From IMG/VR virus record IMGVR_UViG_3300035661_000037, positions 18,712 through 82,711 of that record: 64,000 bases of DNA; one strand, written 5' to 3'. The notes under the pieces are model-generated. The model was not told where the DNA came from. It searched no databases and saw nothing but the letters and a program-made list of their open reading frames with translations. The position numbers were made by a program, and so were the translations under genes. The DNA comes from a virus. Below, in pieces: positions 8,317-14,232 of this stretch (position 1 is its first letter; each line of letters opens with the position of its first letter).

Positions 8317-9204
8317 ATGTTCAAACCAATGTTAGCTTGTACTATCGAGGATGTATCAACCATTGCATTCCCAGTAATTACCTCGGCCAAATTAGATGGG
8401 CAAAGATGCCTGTGCCACAGTAATAAGGCTGTGTCACGTAACTTGAAACCTATCCGCAATACTTATGTTCGAGAGCAACTGGAAGCCAACATGGACGTTC
8501 TTAACGGCTTTGATGGCGAACTGTGTTTACAAGACCTGACAGCGAAATTTAACCAAGTGTCGTCAGCCTTGAGCACCTACGATGGTCAGCCAAAGTTCTC
8601 ATACGTTATTTTCGACTACCACGCGGAACCTTACGCAAACTATCACACGCGGTTCCTAAACAAACTTGACCAAAAGTTTCCAAATTTTGTAGTAGTTGTG
8701 CCGATGCTTATTGTTAATAATGTTGAAGAACTCATGGCGCAACACGCCGCATGGACTGAACTAGGCTTTGAAGGCACTATGTGCAGACGCTTCGATGGTA
8801 AGGATTCCTACAAGATGGGTAGGGTGACAGCATCGCAAGGATACTTGGGCAAGATCAAAGATTTCGCGGACGACGAAGGTCGCGTAGTGGGGTTTACTGA
8901 ACGCCTTGAGAACCAGAACGAAGCAACCAAAGATAACTTAGGGCATACGCACCGTTCATCGCACATCAGCAACATGGTCGGTCGTGGAGACTTAGGGGCG
9001 ATAGTTGTCAAGTCAGATAAGTTTCACGAACCATTCTCAATAGGCTCGGGTTTTGATGACGAACAGCGATTTAACATCTACGAAAATCAGTCAGAATATC
9101 TTGGGAAGTTAGTCAAGTTTCGCCACCAACCTAGTGGCGCCAAAGAAGGTGGTAGCCCTCGTTTCCCGACTTTTAGTGGCTGGCGAGACGAGGATGATGT
9201 TTAA
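8317..9204 (+). CDS. ATP-dependent DNA ligase
   Basis: Seals nicks in DNA using ATP. Seen: motif I SAKLDGQR near residues 23-30, whose Lys is adenylated; motif III GFDGELCL near 66-73; motif IV FEGTMCRR near 150-157; motif V LGKIKDF near 176-182; and a C-terminal OB-like part with VKFRHQPSGAK and a PRFPTF element. Its 295 residues match small T7-type phage ligases with only the nucleotidyltransferase and OB domains. The ATG is immediately after the stop of the 88-aa gene, so the two are probably one transcript. Role: Okazaki fragment joining and repair. Confidence 0.92.
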   Translation: MFKPMLACTIEDVSTIAFPVITSAKLDGQRCLCHSNKAVSRNLKPIRNTYVREQLEANMDVLNGFDGELCLQDLTAKFNQVSSALSTYDGQPKFSYVIFDYHAEPYANYHTRFLNKLDQKFPNFVVVVPMLIVNNVEELMAQHAAWTELGFEGTMCRRFDGKDSYKMGRVTASQGYLGKIKDFADDEGRVVGFTERLENQNEATKDNLGHTHRSSHISNMVGRGDLGAIVVKSDKFHEPFSIGSGFDDEQRFNIYENQSEYLGKLVKFRHQPSGAKEGGSPRFPTFSGWRDEDDV

Positions 9205-9207
9205 CAC

Positions 9208-9252
9208 TTGACAAAGGTATTAAACTCTTAGATAATACTCGAACTGAATTAA
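9208..9252 (+). promoter_or_regulatory. sigma70-like promoter with GAACT leader motif
   Basis: TTGACA (9208-9213), 17-bp spacer, GATAAT (9231-9236), 4 nt, GAACTGAATTAA (9241-9252). Consensus -35 and near-consensus -10. Located directly after the ligase stop and driving the DUF551 gene, whose GAGGAG site follows. Confidence 0.8.
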
Positions 9253-9270
9253 TAACCCGAGGAGATATAA

Positions 9271-9507
9271 ATGTGGATTTCTGTAACCGACCGTCTTCCA
9301 GAGATGATTAAATACGACAACTACTATGCTGAATCGCTACCAGTTATGTGCGTTATTGGAAATGATATCTACCCTACCATATGTATTCTTACACAATACG
9401 AAGACGAGAAGCCCCGCTGGAAGACACATGATAGCGAAGGGTGGGATGTTACTTATGACGTAACTCATTGGGCGCCCTGTCAAGAGCTGCCGAAACGCAC
9501 ACCATAA
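9271..9507 (+). CDS. DUF551 domain protein
   Basis: The family signature is clear: an N-terminal WISVTDRLPE and a C-terminal VTHWAPCQELP, with hydrophobic strands between. DUF551 proteins are short, common in phages and prophages of Gram-negative bacteria, and of unknown function. It lies behind its own consensus promoter with a GAGGAG ribosome site. A second DUF551-like gene is nested between nrdA and nrdB at 58843-59046, so the phage carries two. About 100 nt after this gene have no supported gene. Confidence 0.8.
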   Translation: MWISVTDRLPEMIKYDNYYAESLPVMCVIGNDIYPTICILTQYEDEKPRWKTHDSEGWDVTYDVTHWAPCQELPKRTP

Positions 9508-9607
9508 CCCCAAACAGGTTTAAATAAACTAAACCACCGTTCCACCATACTAAACGTAAATGTCCAAAGTGCAAGATTGATAATAACCACTGTATAAAGG
9601 TGAAGAA

Positions 9608-9940
9608 ATGATAACCACCCAACAACTAATAGATGCTGGCTACCGAAAATACACGGGGCAGACTGAAAAACAGTTCAGCAACGTCATGTACCAGAAGCGC
9701 GTTGACGATGAGCTAGGTAAGAAATATTTTATAAATGTCAGCGAGTGGGATAACCACGAGTACCGGCTAAGATATAGTGATATGCTTGACTTTAGTTACG
9801 AAGCTGGTGCGCAACTAACCGACGATCTAGGGACGGTATTTAACGTTGAACTGCTATGTCCTGACAATATTAAGTCGGTTGAAGCGTTCTTTGAGGGTCT
9901 TTGGGTTAGTAAACGGTGTGAATATTATGAGAAATTTTAA
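9608..9940 (+). CDS. Hypothetical protein (110 aa)
   Basis: Soluble, charged protein with many Tyr and Asp residues, ending three bases before the helicase at 9944. An AAAGGTGAAGAA ribosome site precedes the ATG. The LIDAGYRKY start and a central FINVSEWD strand look like a compact alpha/beta fold, and similar sequences are frequent among phage hypotheticals. No catalytic motif is visible. Cotranscription with the XPD/DinG-like helicase is likely. Confidence 0.7.
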   Translation: MITTQQLIDAGYRKYTGQTEKQFSNVMYQKRVDDELGKKYFINVSEWDNHEYRLRYSDMLDFSYEAGAQLTDDLGTVFNVELLCPDNIKSVEAFFEGLWVSKRCEYYEKF

Positions 9941-9943
9941 TAG

Positions 9944-11509
9944 ATGATTAGTAAATTCCCAAAAAACTTTACTCCTCGTGAGATACAAGTAAAGGCTATC
10001 ATGGCTATTGATGCTGCTGTCAAAGCCGGTAAGAAGTTTATCGTCCTCGAAGCACCTGTCGGATGCGGAAAATCACAAATCTCCATGACCGTCTCAAACT
10101 GGTCACAGGACGCATACTGCATTATGCCGCGCAAAAACCTACAAGCACAATATCAGCAGACGTTTGAGGGTGACGTGCGACTAGTTTCTGGTCGTGCTAG
10201 TCAACCATGTACCTATGGCGACCCTGTACTTAACAAGAAAGTCATACCACTAATAAAGTCTGGTGGGCATGTAGCACATCCAGAACTATCTAAGTCCTGT
10301 GCTACCGCACCATGTATGAATGTCAGACCACCGAAGCGTAAGCAGGTGTTAGACGATTGTTCGCAGTCAGGCGCTTGCCCCTATGCTACAATGCTTGAAG
10401 AAGCCTGTAAGCATGACGTGATAGTAGCTAACAACCATTCGTTTTTCTATGGAGGTGCGAACGGTAATCTACCAAAGCGCAAAGTGTTAGTAATCGACGA
10501 AGCCCATTCGTTACTGCCGATGCTTCGAGATATGATGAAGGTATCGTTTATTATTTATCGCAATGTACTTGAGACCGACTTGATAGGGTTAAAGACACCA
10601 CAACAGTTTGTGAACTGGCTGAAGTTTGATGAGCAGTTTCTCACGCTTCCAAATGACAAGAGAGAAGAGTATTTAGCTAAGTTAGAGAAATTCGAAAAAT
10701 CGGGCGAGGCTGTGTTTGGAAAGCAAGCAATTGTTAAAGTTATTCAAGACCGCTCCAAGACCACATTTGAGTTTACACCATCATATGTAGGCGGCGCAGC
10801 ACATAGTTTCTTCTTCGACTACGCTGACATTGTTGTATTGATGAGCGGAACTATTTACGATGTCGCACAGTTCTGCAACCCGCTAGGGCTAAAGTTAGAA
10901 GATGCCTCATATACTAGACTAGCTAGTGACTTCCCAGCAGCCAATAGACCTGTCGTGCGGCCACGCAATAAAACTTTAGACCTATCGCATAAGGGATGGG
11001 ATATTAACGTAGCCCAAGCCGTCGCAACGGTCAAGAGTATCATGACACACCATAAAGGTGACAAGGGACTAATTCACGCCCCTAACTATCGCCTTGCCCA
11101 ACAACTGTATACGATGCTCTACGATACAGGTAGGGTAGTTACGCACACCCCTGAGAATTTTACGCAGCAGTTGCAGATGTTTTACGCAAGCAAAGAGCCG
11201 CTAGTTCTGATTAGCCCAAGTGTACGAGAAGGAGTCGATTTTTCGCATAGTAGGGCACGTTTTCAATGTCTGATGCGACCACCTTACGCACCCGCCGATG
11301 ACCCCTATAACAAGTGGTTAATACACAATGGTCGATGGGACTTGTATTATCGTCAGGCGTTGATAGAATTTGGGCAAATTTTGGGTCGACCTGTACGCAG
11401 CAAAGAAGATTTTGGAACATCATACCTAATATCCAGCACGTTCGATAAGTTCCTAACTAAAATATGGTCACAACTCCCACAGTGGCAACGCGACGCATTT
11501 GTTGCTTGA
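9944..11509 (+). CDS. XPD/DinG-like helicase, putative Fe-S
   Basis: Superfamily 2 5'-3' helicase type. Seen: a TPREIQ start, Walker A APVGCGKS near residue 36-43, a cysteine-rich insert at about 85-160 (SQPC, KSCATAPC, DDCSQSGACPY), motif II VLVIDEAHSLL near 180, motif III VVLMSGTI, motif V-VI region PSVREGVDF and FGQILGRPVRS. The Cys insert between Walker A and the DEAH box is where XPD and DinG hold a 4Fe-4S cluster, although the spacing differs. Likely function is unwinding DNA in replication or repair, near the other recombination enzymes. 521 aa is slightly short for DinG. Confidence 0.85.
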   Translation: MISKFPKNFTPREIQVKAIMAIDAAVKAGKKFIVLEAPVGCGKSQISMTVSNWSQDAYCIMPRKNLQAQYQQTFEGDVRLVSGRASQPCTYGDPVLNKKVIPLIKSGGHVAHPELSKSCATAPCMNVRPPKRKQVLDDCSQSGACPYATMLEEACKHDVIVANNHSFFYGGANGNLPKRKVLVIDEAHSLLPMLRDMMKVSFIIYRNVLETDLIGLKTPQQFVNWLKFDEQFLTLPNDKREEYLAKLEKFEKSGEAVFGKQAIVKVIQDRSKTTFEFTPSYVGGAAHSFFFDYADIVVLMSGTIYDVAQFCNPLGLKLEDASYTRLASDFPAANRPVVRPRNKTLDLSHKGWDINVAQAVATVKSIMTHHKGDKGLIHAPNYRLAQQLYTMLYDTGRVVTHTPENFTQQLQMFYASKEPLVLISPSVREGVDFSHSRARFQCLMRPPYAPADDPYNKWLIHNGRWDLYYRQALIEFGQILGRPVRSKEDFGTSYLISSTFDKFLTKIWSQLPQWQRDAFVA

Positions 11510-11549
11510 TATTTTCTATGGTTCGTGTATAATGGTTGAACTTAATTAA
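11506..11549 (+). promoter_or_regulatory. sigma70-like promoter with GAACT leader motif
   Basis: TTGATA (11506-11511) at the very end of the helicase gene, 16-bp spacer, TATAAT (11528-11533), 4 nt, GAACTTAATTAA (11538-11549). Drives the small gene at 11570, which has an AGGGGAA-type ribosome site. Confidence 0.75.
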
Positions 11550-11569
11550 GGATAGATTAGGGGAATACG

Positions 11570-11824
11570 ATGATTAAAACTACAGGGAAAGCGTTAAAAT
11601 TATTTTTTGCAGAGCGTAGTTATTGGGTTCACGAAGACCTTAAAGTATCTATAAATGGTTCTAAAACTCATGGCAACTACCATAACGTATCCGATGATGA
11701 TGAGTTGGTAATACGAGGAGGTTTTGTTTTTAGAGGAGACCATTCTGCAATCAATACTGATTTTGAAAAGCAATATAGGACTTGGCGTATCCGTAGATAC
11801 CTACAGCGCGTGCAGAGCGTTTAA
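11570..11824 (+). CDS. Hypothetical protein (84 aa)
   Basis: First gene behind the 11506 promoter. Basic at the C-terminus (RTWRIRRYLQRVQ), with a central region rich in His, Asn and Asp. No known motif. Its stop is immediately followed by the ATG of the next gene, so the pair is cotranscribed. The Arg-rich tail could touch nucleic acid, but this is only a composition argument. Confidence 0.65.
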   Translation: MIKTTGKALKLFFAERSYWVHEDLKVSINGSKTHGNYHNVSDDDELVIRGGFVFRGDHSAINTDFEKQYRTWRIRRYLQRVQSV

Positions 11825-12055
11825 ATGAGTCAAACCAGACACATCTGCGCCAATAAAACATACTACTACAACGGCTGGGATTTCGAGTATCTATACTACG
11901 GAGGTCCGTGGCCATTGAAGAAAGACGGCGACCCTCGTAAATGTTGCGGTGAGAAGTTTTGGAAAGACATTTATGGGTTCTTAAAGTTGTCTGATGAAGA
12001 TAAGAAACAATATCAGACTGGTGAAGGTTGTATTCGGTTCTTAAGAAGTGTATAA
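11825..12055 (+). CDS. Hypothetical Tyr/Trp-rich protein (76 aa)
   Basis: Directly follows the 84-aa gene. Composition is unusual: many Tyr, Trp, Gly and Lys residues and four Cys (one near residue 8, a CC pair near 40 and one near 69), so a small metal-bound or disulfide fold is possible. The promoter for the next gene lies inside its 3' end (-35 at 12028, -10 at 12051), a compact arrangement typical of this region. Function unknown. Confidence 0.6.
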   Translation: MSQTRHICANKTYYYNGWDFEYLYYGGPWPLKKDGDPRKCCGEKFWKDIYGFLKLSDEDKKQYQTGEGCIRFLRSV

Positions 12056-12072
12056 TGGTTGAACTTAATTTA
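12028..12072 (+). promoter_or_regulatory. sigma70-like promoter with GAACT leader motif
   Basis: TTGTAT (12028-12033), 17-bp spacer, TATAAT (12051-12056), 4 nt, GAACTTAATTTA (12061-12072). The ten bases TATAATGGTT plus GAACTTAATT are identical to the 11528 copy. It lies within the end of the preceding gene and drives 12087 onward. Confidence 0.72.
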
Positions 12073-12086
12073 TAAAGAGGTGTAAA

Positions 12087-12290
12087 ATGATCCCAAAACA
12101 AGCACTAGCTAGAGGTTATACTACCGATAAGCAGGATAAAGAATTCTTAGAAAATATTATTGATTCACGAATACTTGAGGCAGCTATAACGTGGATCACA
12201 CTGGAATTTTCCCCAGAGGACCTATATGCGAAAAGTATATTAGGAGCTTGGGCAGAGAATAACGGTTACATTAAGGATGAATTAAAATGA
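12087..12290 (+). CDS. Hypothetical protein (67 aa)
   Basis: Starts MIPKQALARGY, very like the MTPKQALIDYE start of the next gene, which hints at a shared N-terminal helix or a local duplication of a few codons. The rest is acidic and helical. AAGAGGTG precedes the ATG, and the stop overlaps the next ATG as ATGA. No motif; probably an early accessory protein cotranscribed with the 199-aa gene. Confidence 0.65.
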   Translation: MIPKQALARGYTTDKQDKEFLENIIDSRILEAAITWITLEFSPEDLYAKSILGAWAENNGYIKDELK

Positions 12291-12886
12291 CCCCAAAACA
12301 AGCACTAATAGATTATGAAATCTGCCTAAAATCTATCCGCAAAGCCGAAGATGATTATGCACGTATAAAGACCGTGCTGGTATCAAAGAGGATGAAAATA
12401 GAGTCGTACCTGCTCCAGCAAGGTGTGGAGTTTGAGGCACTACCACTGATTGTCGCTGAAGATCGCCCATTCCTTAACTGGAACTTAAAGCGTAAGACTG
12501 ATGCGAGTGCCATCGAGACGCATATGCAGATTGACGACACAATGATCCCTAAACTGACGGCGAGTATTAAGGAAGAAGTAGATGCTCAAAAAGCAGCATT
12601 AGAAGTAATTGAAAACTGGACACTTGCGCGGCTGAATGAGTGCGGCGTAAATAACTTCTCTACTGACTTCGGAACTGCATCGCGCATGACAGTTAAACGT
12701 TACAGCATTGCAGACAAGAAACTATTTTTAAAAGACGCGCTAAAACACGGCTACGAGTCCGATGTCACTGTGTCAGTACGCCCGAACTCTAAGCTAATGA
12801 CGACGTTAGTAGAGGAGAATGGTGAGTTACCAGCAGGTGTGTCGATGACACAGATTTATGAGGCAAGGTTCACGAAAGGTAAGTAG
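12287..12886 (+). CDS. Phage protein with coiled-coil, next to putative SSB
   Basis: 199 residues. The N-terminal half is helical and charged (residues about 5-45 and 75-115), likely a coiled coil, followed by a small domain with FGTASRMTVKRY and a VRPNSKLM element. The order of coiled coil plus small globular domain beside an ssDNA-binding gene recalls phage Gam-like or recombination accessory proteins, but I cannot place it in that family with confidence. It ends 27 nt before the next gene, in the same operon. Confidence 0.65.
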   Translation: MTPKQALIDYEICLKSIRKAEDDYARIKTVLVSKRMKIESYLLQQGVEFEALPLIVAEDRPFLNWNLKRKTDASAIETHMQIDDTMIPKLTASIKEEVDAQKAALEVIENWTLARLNECGVNNFSTDFGTASRMTVKRYSIADKKLFLKDALKHGYESDVTVSVRPNSKLMTTLVEENGELPAGVSMTQIYEARFTKGK

Positions 12887-12913
12887 TTTATTAATTTTAA
12901 AGGAGAAACAAAG

Positions 12914-13888
12914 ATGTCGGATACAACAACACAAGTAGCAACCGTAAACCCAGCCGATATAGAACTGCTTAAACAGTTCGGACTGGCGGCAAACGTTCAG
13001 CAGGTGGAGAAGATCAATTCCATCTCTATCAAAGGTAGCAAATTTCGTTACTCAATTGACGGACAAGTAAAGACAGTTGAAATTGATGTTGACGGCGAAA
13101 AAATGGCATCTCCGTCGGTTAAGATGATCGTACTTAACCAGATCCCCGCACGGAGTTACGCACTATTTGAGGGTACGTATGAGGAAGGCTCAAACGCCGC
13201 CCCAGTATGCTATTCGCTAGAAGGTAAGCGTCCAGATGTAGATCAAGGAGCCAAGCCGCCAGAGGGCGCCACAAACTGCGCGACTTGTCCTAAGCGCATT
13301 GTTGGTTCGGCATTCAGTAATGGCGATGAGTCTAAGCCAACACGGGCATGTAAAGAATCTAAGCGACTGGCTGTTGTATTGGCGCAGGAACCTACACACA
13401 CACCGTTGAAGTTGCAACTCCCCGTTACATCGCTGTGGGAGGATAAATCATCCGCTGCGCAAAAAGAAGCAAATGGTTGGTTTTCATGGGATAATTTTGT
13501 AAAACACCTTGCCGCCAAAGGAGTGGCACATACCGCTATGGCGGAAGTTACCATGCGATTCGATGCAGATGCGTCAAGCCCGAAATTACAATTCAAATTT
13601 TCTGGCAGACTACCCGATGCAGCAATCCTGAAAGTCCTACCACTCGTCAATAGTGCAGAAGTCCAGAAGGTTCTTGGCCTGAATCGTGAACCCCGTGCAG
13701 CACAAACAGTCGTCGAACCCGTAGCACCCGTAGCACCCGCAGCTATTGCTGAAACTGTAGCACCAGCACCAGTTGTAGAAAAGGTAGTTGAAGTTGCAAA
13801 ACCTAAGCCAGCCAAGAAAGCCGCAGAGCCTGTAGTAGTTGCCGAAGCCTCACAGGCCGTGTCAGACCAGTTGGAAGAACCTTGGTAA
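12914..13888 (+). CDS. Putative ssDNA-binding protein
   Basis: 324 residues with a probable OB-type core followed by a Pro/Ala/Val-rich linker (about 255-305) and an acidic tail ending QLEEPW. An acidic, flexible, aromatic-ended tail is the hallmark of bacterial and phage SSB proteins, where it recruits partners. A Cys cluster (NCATCPKR near residue 120 and a later RACKES) may bind zinc, as in gp32-like proteins. AAAGGAGAAA precedes the ATG, suggesting high expression. It lies between recombination and primase genes. The assignment rests on architecture and context, not a clear family motif. Confidence 0.6.
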   Translation: MSDTTTQVATVNPADIELLKQFGLAANVQQVEKINSISIKGSKFRYSIDGQVKTVEIDVDGEKMASPSVKMIVLNQIPARSYALFEGTYEEGSNAAPVCYSLEGKRPDVDQGAKPPEGATNCATCPKRIVGSAFSNGDESKPTRACKESKRLAVVLAQEPTHTPLKLQLPVTSLWEDKSSAAQKEANGWFSWDNFVKHLAAKGVAHTAMAEVTMRFDADASSPKLQFKFSGRLPDAAILKVLPLVNSAEVQKVLGLNREPRAAQTVVEPVAPVAPAAIAETVAPAPVVEKVVEVAKPKPAKKAAEPVVVAEASQAVSDQLEEPW

Positions 13889-13899
13889 AGTAGTCTAGT

Positions 13900-13944
13900 A
13901 AGTTGATATGAGGTTCGTGGTTATTTTGGACTTCGTATCAACTT
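13900..13944 (+). terminator. Long stem-loop after putative SSB gene
   Basis: A 15-bp stem (13900-13914 with 13930-13944, two G.U pairs) with a 15-nt loop. No U-run follows directly; the right arm continues into AATTGATTTC. It could be a Rho-independent-like barrier, an mRNA-stabilising 3' hairpin for the SSB message, or an operator, since the inverted repeat contains AAGTTGATA. Confidence 0.55.
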
Positions 13945-13969
13945 AATTGATTTCATTGAGGGATTTAAA

Positions 13970-14143
13970 ATGACAACAGACCAAAAGGTAATTGCCTGGG
14001 CATGCGCAGCGATTGTGTTCTGCGCAAGTATAATAGTCGCATATAAAGTTTACGCTATTACTATTAGTAGAGATACTTTTTTAGAATGTCTGAAAGAAAA
14101 CATAGACTCTAGTAAGTATTTACCGACCTGTCACCAACGGTAA
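13970..14143 (+). CDS. Small single-pass membrane protein (57 aa)
   Basis: ATTGAGGGATT precedes the ATG. One hydrophobic helix at about residues 7-30 (AWACAAIVFCAS and following), then a charged tail with two Cys. It lies alone between two stem-loops, after the putative SSB gene and before the primase gene. A short N-terminus and a C-terminal tail of about 27 residues suggest an inner-membrane anchor; function unknown. Confidence 0.55.
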   Translation: MTTDQKVIAWACAAIVFCASIIVAYKVYAITISRDTFLECLKENIDSSKYLPTCHQR

Positions 14144-14163
14144 CAGCCCCGCGCTGCAAAAAC

Positions 14164-14192
14164 GCCACTTGCCATCTAAACTAGCAAGTGGT
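14164..14192 (+). other. Stem-loop upstream of primase-helicase
   Basis: CCACTTGC (14165-14172) pairs with GCAAGTGG (14184-14191), an 8-bp perfect stem extended by a G.U pair, with an 11-nt loop. No T-run follows, so a terminator is doubtful; it may regulate the 982-codon gene that starts 41 nt later. Confidence 0.45.
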
Positions 14193-14232
14193 ATCCTCCA
14201 CGCCTTACGAAGAATAGATCGAATATAAGAAG

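Noticed and set aside
9528-9611. Open frame with CPKC and HC before the gene at 9608
   Set aside because: No start codon in frame; probably a chance or remnant zinc-knuckle sequence.
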